A DNA stretch of 64,000 nt, taken from Siderastrea radians. Taxonomy: Eukaryota > Cnidaria > Anthozoa > Scleractinia > Rhizangiidae. Under the pieces are notes generated by a model. That model saw only the letters and a program-made list of their open reading frames with translations, searched no databases and was not told where the DNA came from. The position numbers and the translations under genes were made by a program. The stretch covers positions 4,742,482-4,806,481 of the forward strand of contig OZ024898.1 of the NCBI GenBank assembly GCA_964017195.1, written 5' to 3'. Positions 32,162 through 40,023 of this stretch are shown piece after piece. Numbering within the stretch: position 1 is the first letter of the stretch; each line of letters starts with the position of its first letter.

Positions 32162-33267
32162 CCCGTTACCACGATCCTAGAGCCCCCGGCAGTTTAGGAG
32201 GCGTGCAACGGTTTGCCAAGGCCCATCACCTCCCCTTGAAAAAAGCCCAACGCGTCTTGGAACGGGATTTGGCCTACACGTTGCATAAACCTCGACGTCG
32301 TCGTTTTCCAACCTTGCCCGTGATTGTGGGTGGCTTGGATGATCAATGGGTTGCGGATTTGGTGGAAGTACAACCCTTGGCCAAGTATAATCGTGGCATT
32401 CGGTATTTACTGACGGTGTTGGATGTGTTGTCGAAATACGCGTGGGTGCAACCGTTGAAAGCCAAAACGGGGGTAGCCTTGGTCCATGCCTTTGACAAGA
32501 TTTTGAAACAAGGAGGTCGACGTCCCAATCGATTGCAAACGGATAGAGGGAAGGAATTTTACAATCGCACGTTTCAACGTTGGCTCGAGGAGCAAGGAAT
32601 CCAGCATTTTTCTACCCAAGGGGATGCCAAAGCGAGTGTGGTGGAACGATTTAACCGGACCTTGAAAGAACGTTTGTACCGCTATTTCACCGCCGCCAAC
32701 ACGTTGAAATTTGACAATGTGTTACCCGAGTTGGTCCAAGGCTACAATGCCACACGTCATCGAAGTATTGGCATGGCCCCTCAAGACGTGACGTGGGAAA
32801 ACGATGAAGCCGTGTGGAAACGCCTGTACGAGAAACGTTTGAAAGGAAAACGCTCGCAACCCAAATTCAAAGTAGGGGATCGTGTGCGTCTCAACAAGAT
32901 TCATCGTACGTTTGAAAAAGGGTATTTACCCGGTTGGACCGAAGAAGTGTTTGTCGTGCATCGTGTGGTGCCGGGTCCTGTGCCCACCTACAAGATTCGA
33001 GAATGGGATGACACGCCCGTCGATGGCACGTTTTACGACGCCGATTTACAAAAAGTGCACGTGTCCGATGTGTTTCGTATCGAAAAGGTACTTAAGCGAC
33101 AAAAAGATCGCCTGTTGGTCAAGTGGAAAGGGTGGCCGGACAAGTACAACAGTTGGATTGCTCGTGGTGACGTGACCTCTCTCCAACCACCCAAGAGGAA
33201 AAAGACAACTCCACCCAAGCCACCCCAGAAAGACACAAGCCCACCCAAAAGACGACGACGTGACTAA
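32107..33267 (+). CDS. INT: Retroviral-type (RVE) integrase with C-terminal chromodomain
   Basis: 386 residues from ATG 32107; a GTG 12 bases upstream is open but unlikely. An N-terminal helical region with GSLGGVQRFAKAHH and YTLHKPRRRRF comes before the RNase-H-fold core with catalytic Asp 84 (WVADLVE), Asp 146 (LQTDRG) and Glu 180 (SVVERFN), the DDE set. A chromodomain follows near 321-356 (FRIEKVLKR, LVKWKGWPDKYNSWI), then a Pro/Lys-rich tail. The enzyme would insert the linear genome and make the 6-bp duplication seen at both ends. The chromodomain may guide insertion to methylated histone regions. All motifs are intact. Its stop is 1 base before the next ATG. Confidence 0.95.
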   Translation: MAPRKTKRTKLDVSQSWLTRYHDPRAPGSLGGVQRFAKAHHLPLKKAQRVLERDLAYTLHKPRRRRFPTLPVIVGGLDDQWVADLVEVQPLAKYNRGIRYLLTVLDVLSKYAWVQPLKAKTGVALVHAFDKILKQGGRRPNRLQTDRGKEFYNRTFQRWLEEQGIQHFSTQGDAKASVVERFNRTLKERLYRYFTAANTLKFDNVLPELVQGYNATRHRSIGMAPQDVTWENDEAVWKRLYEKRLKGKRSQPKFKVGDRVRLNKIHRTFEKGYLPGWTEEVFVVHRVVPGPVPTYKIREWDDTPVDGTFYDADLQKVHVSDVFRIEKVLKRQKDRLLVKWKGWPDKYNSWIARGDVTSLQPPKRKKTTPPKPPQKDTSPPKRRRRD

Positions 33268-33268
33268 A

Positions 33269-34312
33269 ATGACGTGGGTGCCCAATTCGTCGTTTTACGT
33301 GACGTTGATGAGTCATGCGAGTACCAAAGAGTTTCCTGGCAACAAAGCCCATCTGTTCCGAAACCGGTTGCCGAAGCCCATTCGATTTGTCGGACGAGGA
33401 TGGATGGTAGGCATGGTGAGTTTATCCTTACCCACCATTCCCGTGGTCGCGGAAGAAGGAGGCGTGGGCGAATCCCATCCTCTGTTGTATGTACGATGGC
33501 ACGAACGGGTGTATGACACAGACGATCAAGGAGACGATGTCTGGTACCATGAACGTCGCGAACTCACTGTGTACGGACGAGATATGAGAAAGGAATTGGC
33601 CTCGTCGACGGGATCGCACTTTTTTCATCAACTGGTGTACCGTTACGAGCAAAGCCGTGCCAAACAAACCCATCCCAAAAACAAATGGACAGAGAACGAT
33701 GGCCTCAAATTGTACCCGACCTTTGAATGGACCTCCGACGGGGATTTGTTGTTGAATACCACCAATGTGGATTACAAACGACAAGTAGCGCACGTGTCAT
33801 GGGGCAGAACCTTGGCCCTGAGAATGGGATGGATTGAACAAGTGTCCCCCGGCCAGTATCGATTGGGTCCGAATCTCTTGCAAGAATTTCAAGGCATGTC
33901 CACCATTCCCACCCCGACGGATGTCCGCGATACCAGCAACAAGCCCCTCTTTTGGAAAGTGGAGGGGGATTATCTGAAATTGAGTCTATCGTGCCCTTGG
34001 CGGTTTGTGAATTTGAACAACGCCTTTCGTCCCTCGTTGGAATTTCCCTCGGCGCGTCCTTTGCACGTGTATTGCAATGTAGGGACCAGCAGCATGGTAG
34101 GAGGTCGCATCACCGATCTCTTACGAGAAATCAAGTACCAGCCCCAAAACACCACCCACTTTGAACCTCGACATATTCAATATGTCCCAGTACGCAATGA
34201 AGTGGTGGAAATCGTGGAAACCCAGATGGCCGAAACCAATGGGGATCTCGTCCAATTTGGCGAAGGACGTACCCTCTTGACCCTGCACTTTAAAAGGGAG
34301 GTGGTGGTGTGA
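33269..34312 (+). CDS. Minor capsid (penton-like) protein, paralogue 1
   Basis: 347 residues from ATG 33269. It begins with a SSFYVTLMSHAS signature and a WMVGMVSLSLP strand, followed by beta-rich sequence and a conserved end (EVVEIVETQ, LLTLHFKRE). This FYVTL family is usual in cnidarian Polintons beside the capsid gene, in the place expected for the vertex (penton) protein; that role is from family context, not shown here. It is co-directional with the integrase and paralogue 2, with 1-11 base gaps. Confidence 0.7.
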   Translation: MTWVPNSSFYVTLMSHASTKEFPGNKAHLFRNRLPKPIRFVGRGWMVGMVSLSLPTIPVVAEEGGVGESHPLLYVRWHERVYDTDDQGDDVWYHERRELTVYGRDMRKELASSTGSHFFHQLVYRYEQSRAKQTHPKNKWTENDGLKLYPTFEWTSDGDLLLNTTNVDYKRQVAHVSWGRTLALRMGWIEQVSPGQYRLGPNLLQEFQGMSTIPTPTDVRDTSNKPLFWKVEGDYLKLSLSCPWRFVNLNNAFRPSLEFPSARPLHVYCNVGTSSMVGGRITDLLREIKYQPQNTTHFEPRHIQYVPVRNEVVEIVETQMAETNGDLVQFGEGRTLLTLHFKREVVV

Positions 34313-34323
34313 AGAAGACAAAC

Positions 34324-35358
34324 ATGTCGTTCTACGTGACGTTACCGAGTCATGCCAACCGACGTGAATTTCCCAACAACCAAGCCAATTCCTTCAAGAT
34401 TCGTTTACCTCAACCGTTACAGCTCACGGGGGGTGGATGGCAAGTGGGCTTGAGTGCCATTTCTTTACCGGATGCCCGCGTCAATTTGTACGAGTTGGTG
34501 ATGAAAGGACAACACGTCTTAGGCATCAAATGGCACCTAAAAGCCCCCAGTCAAAGCGGAGGTACCTATAACAAATATGGAGCGGCCGTGACCAAAATTG
34601 ACGATATTAACGACTGGGATTGGGTGGTGGACGGGGTGAGTTTTATGAAAGCAGCCATTACCCATGTGGAACAGAAACGACGGGAATCGGTGATCCAAGG
34701 GGGTACGTTTTTGGACGATCAAGGCAAACACACGTACGTCAAGTTTCGTTGGGAAGGGGAGGATCTGCTCATTGACAACACGAATGTCTCTCATGATGGA
34801 TCCGTTCGCACGCCCTCGTTTGCCATTCATACCAAGTTAGCTGCCAAGATGGGATGGTTACGTAAAATCGCCAGCGGATGGATTTTGGGACCGAACTTAC
34901 AGCAAGAATTCCTGGGGGATCAAATCCCCGACATGACCAAGAACAGCGATTGGAAGGATATCACCGATAAGGATGGGAACCCGGTGTTTTGGACCACCAG
35001 TCGAGTGGAAGACTACATGGAATTGAGTATGAGTTGTGGGTGGCGTTTCACCAATTTGAATGTGGCGTTTCGGGCGGTGGTGGGGGAACCCACGCGATCA
35101 TTGCACGTGTACTCGGACATCGCCGGCAGCACGGTGGTGGGCAATCGCGTGACCGATTTATTGCGTGAAATCCAGTACAAGCGACAAGGACGAGGCACCA
35201 TCTACTTTGAACCGTTGCACATTCAATACATGGCTCTTCGTAACGAGGTGGTGGAAATCGTTCACGTTCAAGTGGCCGAAACGATTGGTAGGGGAGGCGA
35301 CTTGGTCAAGTTTGGCGACGGCCATACCATTGTCACGTTGCACTTCAAAAAGGCATAA
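34324..35358 (+). CDS. Minor capsid (penton-like) protein, paralogue 2
   Basis: 344 residues from ATG 34324. Clearly paralogous to the gene before it: FYVTLPSHANRREFPNNQA start, GGWQVGLSAISLP, a shared WRF.NLN..FR segment and an ALRNEVVEIVHVQVAET end. Both are beta-rich and lack membrane segments. The two tandem paralogues may form different vertices or a spike and a base. Intact. Confidence 0.7.
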   Translation: MSFYVTLPSHANRREFPNNQANSFKIRLPQPLQLTGGGWQVGLSAISLPDARVNLYELVMKGQHVLGIKWHLKAPSQSGGTYNKYGAAVTKIDDINDWDWVVDGVSFMKAAITHVEQKRRESVIQGGTFLDDQGKHTYVKFRWEGEDLLIDNTNVSHDGSVRTPSFAIHTKLAAKMGWLRKIASGWILGPNLQQEFLGDQIPDMTKNSDWKDITDKDGNPVFWTTSRVEDYMELSMSCGWRFTNLNVAFRAVVGEPTRSLHVYSDIAGSTVVGNRVTDLLREIQYKRQGRGTIYFEPLHIQYMALRNEVVEIVHVQVAETIGRGGDLVKFGDGHTIVTLHFKKA

Positions 35359-35391
35359 AAAAGAGAGACGAGAAGGGACCCCAAGTCAATC

Positions 35392-35622
35392 ATGCCTCCG
35401 AAACGACGACGACGACGACGACGAAAACAGCGTCCCCAAGCGGGGGAAGGGATCAACGCAGTGATTGCGGGAATTCCTAAAACTGCATGGTCCATCACCA
35501 AAGGGATAGAAAAGTTGGCTAAAAAGAATGCCAAAAAAGCGCATTTGAAACGCATGGCAGAGATCAAAAGTGGGAAACGAAAACGCTATGCGGGGGAATC
35601 GTTTACGTGCAACCTCATGTGA
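35392..35622 (+). CDS. Small basic core-like protein
   Basis: 76 residues, starting with a run of seven arginines (MPPKRRRRRRRKQR) and ending ESFTCNLM; very Lys/Arg-rich throughout. It resembles DNA-condensing virion core proteins in character. A middle segment GINAVIAGIPKTAW is mildly hydrophobic. Exact homology not recognised. Confidence 0.6.
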   Translation: MPPKRRRRRRRKQRPQAGEGINAVIAGIPKTAWSITKGIEKLAKKNAKKAHLKRMAEIKSGKRKRYAGESFTCNLM

Positions 35623-35623
35623 G

Positions 35624-35630
35624 TATAAAA
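35624..35630 (+). promoter_or_regulatory. TATA box
   Basis: TATAAAA 31 bp before the ATG at 35661. Confidence 0.55.
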
Positions 35631-35660
35631 AGAAAACAAGAGTTGTGAAAACAAGCAAAC

Positions 35661-35826
35661 ATGCCGAAGACGAAGAAGGCAACGAGGGGGTCTCTTGCCC
35701 CTGGCTGCGCTCATTCCAGCCTTGATCGCGGGAGGGAAAGCCGTGGCGTTGGGTGCCGCGGGGGGTGCGGCGAGTTACGGGGCCAAGAAAGGGTTGGAAG
35801 CCGCGTTTCGAAAAAGAAGACGATGA
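35661..35826 (+). pseudogene. Adenovirus pX-like small protein gene with a frameshift at a G5 run
   Basis: The ATG at 35661 opens a basic start that leaves the sensible frame at the G run 35686-35690. In the adjacent frame the following 44 codons to TGA 35824-35826 give a hydrophobic LIPALIAGGKAVAL segment and a basic RKRRR end. This is the layout of adenovirus pX and the related 'X' proteins of adintoviruses, and also of the intact small gene at 40790-40957. A one-base change in the homopolymer, real or a sequencing error, would account for it. As read, the product is disrupted. Confidence 0.6.
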
Positions 35827-35832
35827 GGACGG

Positions 35833-35839
35833 TATAAAA
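35833..35839 (+). promoter_or_regulatory. TATA box
   Basis: TATAAAA 56 bp before the ATG at 35895. Confidence 0.55.
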
Positions 35840-35894
35840 AGGGGGTCACGTAAAGCCCCAACAAACGTGGATCCCTGGTGAAGACGACGACACC

Positions 35895-36221
35895 ATGCGA
35901 GGGGGAAGTTTGACACGATTTCGGACCGACGAGTGGTATGATCAACAAGGCAAAGGGTTGATGACGGATCTCTTGCGTGGGGGGTTCCAAGGCCTTAAAA
36001 GCACGCGAAATCCTTTGAAATTGCCTAGTAATATCAAGAGAGGCTTGGAAACGGGTTTGACACGCGGGATCAAACGCAAAGCCGAAGACGTCATTAAAAA
36101 GGAAATCACCAAACAAGCCAGGAAAGCCTTGAATCAGAAGAACGTGAAACAAGCCGTACGGGTAGCCAGTGCCTTATTTCCCAAACAAACCAAACGGGCG
36201 CGAGATATTTTGGGAGTCTAA
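35895..36221 (+). CDS. Small basic virion protein (pVI-like in character)
   Basis: 108 residues, basic and helical: GKGLMTDLLRGGFQGLK near the N-terminus, an IKRKAEDVIKKEI helix and a KRARDILGV end. Small structural proteins with a glycine-rich amphipathic start are common between the penton and major capsid genes of Polintons. I relate it to adenovirus pVI only by size, charge and position. Confidence 0.5.
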   Translation: MRGGSLTRFRTDEWYDQQGKGLMTDLLRGGFQGLKSTRNPLKLPSNIKRGLETGLTRGIKRKAEDVIKKEITKQARKALNQKNVKQAVRVASALFPKQTKRARDILGV

Positions 36222-36223
36222 AC

Positions 36224-36448
36224 ATGGACCCCGTGCCTTCACGACCTCGACGGATTCGTAGTGATCGGGGCTTGTCTCAATGGGGAGGTCTGTATCCATT
36301 TTGGAAACTCATGCGGCGACAACGTGGCGGCTGGTTGAGTCCCGAGGTGATGAGACTACCCGGGTTTGATTTGAGACAACGCTTAGCACGACGACGGTAT
36401 AAAAACCCCTCACGACGACGACGGGGTACCAGTACTCGACGACGTTAA
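36224..36448 (+). CDS. Small Arg-rich core-like protein
   Basis: 74 residues, starting 3 bases after the previous stop. Arg-rich ends (SRPRRIRSDRG; RRRRGTSTRRR) flank a GWLSPEVMRLPGFDL middle. Probably binds DNA in the particle. The TATA box of the major capsid gene lies inside its 3' end. Confidence 0.55.
   Translation: MDPVPSRPRRIRSDRGLSQWGGLYPFWKLMRRQRGGWLSPEVMRLPGFDLRQRLARRRYKNPSRRRRGTSTRRR
36398..36404 (+). promoter_or_regulatory. TATA box for the major capsid gene
   Basis: TATAAAA 47 bp before the ATG at 36451, inside the preceding coding sequence. Confidence 0.6.
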
Positions 36449-36450
36449 CC

Positions 36451-37851
36451 ATGCCTGACGTGAGTACACAAACCCCACCGGCTCACCCCCGTTCCGAAGG
36501 GACCGTCAATCCCGCGTTACGGCTTTTCCAGGTGCCAGACACCGACATTAGCATCAATGCCTATCGCATGGTCACCGTTCAACCCACCACCACGGGTATC
36601 AATCCGATGGAATTCATCATTCCGGGATTAGACGATTTTGTGGATTTGGGACGCAGTTACTTTACCATGGAATTGAGATTGAAAAAGGATGATAACGGGA
36701 ACTTGGTGGCCGCGGAGAAATTGTGGCCCGTCAATAATTTGGCCCATTCCATCATCAAACAAATTGACTTGCATTTGAATGGCACGTTGATCAGCCCTCA
36801 ATCCGACACCTATCATTACAAAGCTTACCTGGAAACCTTGTTGAATTATGACCGAGAAGATGGCAAGACCGTGTTAGGACCCCAAGGCTGGTACAATCAA
36901 GTGGATTCCCCACCCCAATGGACCGACAACAATACCAACAGTGCCGCACCGCATAATGACTACCGGGATCTGAGTGCCAATCACAAAGGAGCTTTGGCTG
37001 CCATGGTCGCCGAAACCGCCAAGTATGCCGGAGGCGTCACCCACAGTCTGGTGTTTACCCCGCACCTGGAAGTGTTTCACTTTGGCAAATTGTTGGTACC
37101 GGGCATCGAAATCAAGATGAAATTTCATTTCAATGGGCCGAACCTGTTTTTGAATGGGGTGGCTCTCGCCGGCCGATTGATGGAAGGCGATGTGAAACTA
37201 CGGTTTCATCTCTGTCAACTGCGTTTGAATGATGCCATCTACCAGAGTTTGTCTACCAAAAGACACAATGAAGGAGAAATCGCCTCCTACCCGACCGTCC
37301 GCAGTGAAATCCGCACCTTCAGCATGCAAGGCAACCTGACCCGTTTTGATATCCCCAACCTGTTTCAAAACAGAATACCGGACCGATTGATTGTAGGGTT
37401 GTTGGACAGCCGCGCCTTCAATGGGGATGTGACCCGAGATCCCTTCTGTTTCCAGAAATTTGGGCTGACCTCCATTAAACAGATTGTCAAAGGAGAAGAA
37501 TACCCTTATGAAACCCTGCACTTGGTACGGAACAATGGCACCCGAGATAACTTGGGGTACTTCCGTTTTCTGCAAGCCAGTGGTGCTTGGTGTAAGAAGA
37601 AAGGCAATATGGTGGAACTAGGAGATTGGGGCCAAGGGAAAAATTGTACCTTGTTCATGTTTGACAATGTGGCCAATGGATGTGCCGACAGTCAAACCCT
37701 CAACCCCAAGCAAACCGGTGATTTACAACTGGTCTTGGAATTTGGAGCTGCCCCCGGTACCAATATAACTGTGCTCGTCTATGGAGAATTTGAGAACTTG
37801 CTGGAGATTGACCAGAACGGAGCCGTGTTGTATAACATTTACCAGCACTAA
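36451..37851 (+). CDS. MCP: Major capsid protein, double jelly roll
   Basis: 466 residues. It matches the Polinton capsid family, relatives of which are often annotated as C. elegans F54H12.2-like. Seen: an FIIPGLDDFVDLGRSYF start, VNNLAHSIIKQIDLHLNG, YKAYLETLLNYDRED, a FHFGKLLVPGIEI segment and a closing LVYGEFENLLEIDQN. Two eight-stranded jelly rolls would form hexon-like trimers in an icosahedral shell. The length is normal for the family and no frame break is seen. It lies just before the protease and ATPase genes, the usual morphogenesis cluster. Confidence 0.93.
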   Translation: MPDVSTQTPPAHPRSEGTVNPALRLFQVPDTDISINAYRMVTVQPTTTGINPMEFIIPGLDDFVDLGRSYFTMELRLKKDDNGNLVAAEKLWPVNNLAHSIIKQIDLHLNGTLISPQSDTYHYKAYLETLLNYDREDGKTVLGPQGWYNQVDSPPQWTDNNTNSAAPHNDYRDLSANHKGALAAMVAETAKYAGGVTHSLVFTPHLEVFHFGKLLVPGIEIKMKFHFNGPNLFLNGVALAGRLMEGDVKLRFHLCQLRLNDAIYQSLSTKRHNEGEIASYPTVRSEIRTFSMQGNLTRFDIPNLFQNRIPDRLIVGLLDSRAFNGDVTRDPFCFQKFGLTSIKQIVKGEEYPYETLHLVRNNGTRDNLGYFRFLQASGAWCKKKGNMVELGDWGQGKNCTLFMFDNVANGCADSQTLNPKQTGDLQLVLEFGAAPGTNITVLVYGEFENLLEIDQNGAVLYNIYQH

Positions 37852-37862
37852 AGAAAGAAAAG

Positions 37863-38402
37863 ATGGAACACGTGGCCTTGAATAATGTGCAGTTGGATTA
37901 TTTAGCCCGCGACGACCCCCAATTGAAACCAATGTTTTATGGGACGGTGGCCTGTGATCGTTTACCCAAGCGTCCTGTCAAAACCCAACGCCAAGGGTAC
38001 ATTGTGAACACCGACCCGCACGATCAACCCGGACAACATTGGTTGGCGGTGTGGACGGAGGGAAAGGTGTGTGAAGTCCTCGACAGTTATGCTTTGCCCA
38101 TGGACACGTACGTGCAAGCCGCCCCGTTACGAGATTGGATCGTCCAACATTGGAAGTATGTGGTGACCAATGGCAAGTCCCTCCAAGCCATTTCAAGCAA
38201 GAGTTGTGGGGATTACGCGTTGTTGTACTTGAAAGCCAAAGCCCGTGGACGGACCTTGCAAGACTTTTTAAATGAGTTTTCGGATCATGATTATGTCAGC
38301 AATGACCATCAAGCCGGTCAACGCCTTCAACAATTGATTGTAGGCCAAGAAGCCAGATGGTATCAACTCTGTTGTCATCCGTATCATCAACGGAATGGTT
38401 AA
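37863..38402 (+). CDS. PRO: Adenain-like cysteine protease
   Basis: 179 residues, starting 12 bases after the capsid stop. The catalytic set in adenain order is His 59 (GQHWLAVW), Asp 74 (LDSYA), Gln 108 (SLQAISS, oxyanion hole) and Cys 115 (KSCGDYALLYL). Such Ulp1/adenain-fold proteases mature virion proteins. All four residues are present and the length is typical. An AATAAA lies at the stop (38402-38407) and may serve as poly(A) signal. Confidence 0.92.
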   Translation: MEHVALNNVQLDYLARDDPQLKPMFYGTVACDRLPKRPVKTQRQGYIVNTDPHDQPGQHWLAVWTEGKVCEVLDSYALPMDTYVQAAPLRDWIVQHWKYVVTNGKSLQAISSKSCGDYALLYLKAKARGRTLQDFLNEFSDHDYVSNDHQAGQRLQQLIVGQEARWYQLCCHPYHQRNG

Positions 38403-38431
38403 ATAAAATTCGTTGGAAAAACAAGTGTGTC

Positions 38432-38520
38432 GGAGTCGTAGCTCAGTCGGTAGAGCCTTTGGATCCCCTAAAAAACAGGTGTAGGGGGATTGGGCGTGGG
38501 TTCGAGTCCCACCGATTCCA
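38432..38520 (+). ncRNA. tRNA-like RNA polymerase III unit
   Basis: A 7-bp acceptor stem (GGAGTCG with CGATTCC, one G-U), a D arm (GCTC..GAGC) and a perfect T arm (GTGGG TTCGAGT CCCAC) are present. The A box TAGCTCAGTCGG (38439-38450) and B box GGTTCGAGTCC (38499-38509) match consensus. The middle is abnormal: 39 nt instead of 23 between the D and T arms, with an ATCCC/GGGAT stem, an 18-nt loop and an extra 5 nt before it. It could be a tRNA with a short intron, a decayed tRNA, or a viral tRNA-like RNA in the manner of VA RNAs. Identity (anticodon) cannot be assigned. Confidence 0.7.
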
Positions 38521-38533
38521 ATAAAAAGGTGCC

Positions 38534-38542
38534 TTTTTTTTT
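38534..38542 (+). terminator. T9 Pol III terminator
   Basis: A run of nine T on the coding strand, 14 nt after the tRNA-like 3' end and before the ATPase start at 38562. Confidence 0.65.
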
Positions 38543-38561
38543 AAATGGGTAGTTAGTCATC

Positions 38562-39215
38562 ATGCAAACGGGGAAACCGTTTCGTTTTCATACTCCCTCC
38601 TCTATCTTGGTGGTGGGGCCTTCGGGATGTGGCAAAACCGTGTTTACGGAAAAACTCTTGGTAGACAACCCCGAGTTGTTTGAAAGGCCCCCGACCCAAA
38701 TGCATTATTGTTATGGGGCGTGGCAAGATCGATTTCGAGGCATGCAAGATCAAGGGGTGGTGTTTCACGAAGGGATTCCCGATCATCAAGCGTTGGTGCA
38801 ATGGTTTCCTCAAGGACAGGGGGTCCTCGTCTTGGATGATTTAATGGATGAAGGGAGTCACGATAAACGCGTGTTGGATTTATTCACCAAACACTCGCAT
38901 CATCAAGGGGTGACGGTGCTGTACTTGTGCCAAGACATGTTTCCCGTGGGGCGCTATGCCAAAAGTATTTCCCGCAATGCTCATTACATTGTGGCGTTCA
39001 AGAATCCCCGGGATCAATTAGGGGTACGCAACGTGATGCTGCAATCGTTTCCTGTCACCTGGAAAGACACCTTGGAGACGTTTCATCAGGCCACCACGCG
39101 CCCTTATGGCTATTTGATGTTGGATTTACACCCAGCCTCCTCCGATCAACAACGGTTATGGAGTCACCTGTTAAAAGACGAAGGATGGACGCGCACCTAT
39201 CAAAAGCGAGTATAA
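38562..39215 (+). CDS. ATP: FtsK/HerA-type genome packaging ATPase
   Basis: 217 residues. Walker A GPSGCGKT at 19-26 and Walker B VLVLDD at 88-93, followed by TVLYLCQDMFP (sensor-like) and a SISRNAHYIVAFKNPRDQ segment typical of the Polinton, adintovirus and virophage packaging ATPases. It would pump the genome into the capsid. Length and motifs are normal. A TATAAAG for the next gene lies across its stop codon. Confidence 0.93.
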   Translation: MQTGKPFRFHTPSSILVVGPSGCGKTVFTEKLLVDNPELFERPPTQMHYCYGAWQDRFRGMQDQGVVFHEGIPDHQALVQWFPQGQGVLVLDDLMDEGSHDKRVLDLFTKHSHHQGVTVLYLCQDMFPVGRYAKSISRNAHYIVAFKNPRDQLGVRNVMLQSFPVTWKDTLETFHQATTRPYGYLMLDLHPASSDQQRLWSHLLKDEGWTRTYQKRV

Positions 39216-39217
39216 AG
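39211..39217 (+). promoter_or_regulatory. TATA box
   Basis: TATAAAG 39 bp before the ATG at 39256, overlapping the ATPase stop. Confidence 0.55.
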
Positions 39218-39255
39218 GGACGAGATCCTTGAACGGACTTTTCGAAAAAGTAAGC

Positions 39256-40021
39256 ATGGCCGATGAGGAGGACCGTCAACCTCCGCAAGCGTACGATACC
39301 GTGGCCCCGGCCGGGGTTGGGGCGACCACCAGCAATGTCATGTCCCCAAGGGCTTGGCAAGATTTGTATTTGAGCGGAGACCAAGGGCTTCTCGACGTCG
39401 CCATAGAGGAAATGCGATCGGATCTCCTCTATGAGTTTATGGAATCCATCCCCCCTGCGGACGTTATCGCGAGTTGGCCCGATGTAGATGGTGCACCCCC
39501 TGTACAGGCCTCTTCCCACGCTGGGGTAGGAAGTCCAGGAAGTCAGTCCTTCCGTAGCCCCCAGACCACCCCGGAGTCTTCTGGGGCTCGAACTCCTGCG
39601 ACGCCTCCTAGCGTACCCTTGGCGGCGGCGGGTGCTCGAACAGCCGCGGGTGCTGGGGGTAATGGGGGCGGACGTGGTGGCGGACGTGGTGGACGTGGCG
39701 GTGGTGGTGGTGGTGGTGGGGGTCGTCGGGGACGACGACCGAGACGCATACGAGGACGAGGACGAAATACCCCCCACTTCGCCTTTGACACCTGCCTCCA
39801 ATCCAGCTAGCTTTCGAGGATCTTGGAGCGATAGTACACCACCACGTACCTTGCGTCAAGCCGATTTACAACGACGTTTACGCATGCTGTTACAAGATCA
39901 AGAACAATTGGCCCAAGGACGGGCAATTGCTAATGTGACCATGACCAATAGCATTGTGACCAGTTATAAACAGGGAGGACGTCCTAGTGTACAAACCTCT
40001 TCGTTCCGGGTGTCGCCGTGA
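39256..40021 (+). pseudogene. Acidic/low-complexity virion-type protein split by a frame change in a GGT run
   Basis: Frame 1 (39256-39810) starts MADEEDRQPPQ, is acidic for 75 residues, then becomes Gly/Arg-rich and runs out in a tail without character. The neighbouring frame is open to 40021, with an acidic DDDRDAYEDEDEIPP segment, a helix (RRLRMLLQDQEQLAQ) and a TMTNSIVTSYKQGG..S end that I recognise as the C-terminus of a Polinton structural protein. The two frames meet in the GGT/GGA repeats at about 39660-39725. Slippage there, in the genome or the read, is the simplest reading. Programmed frameshifting is not excluded. Confidence 0.55.
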
Positions 40022-40023
40022 GG

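Noticed and set aside
32343..33352. Antisense frames across the integrase gene
   Set aside because: Shadows of a strongly supported gene, with no family features.
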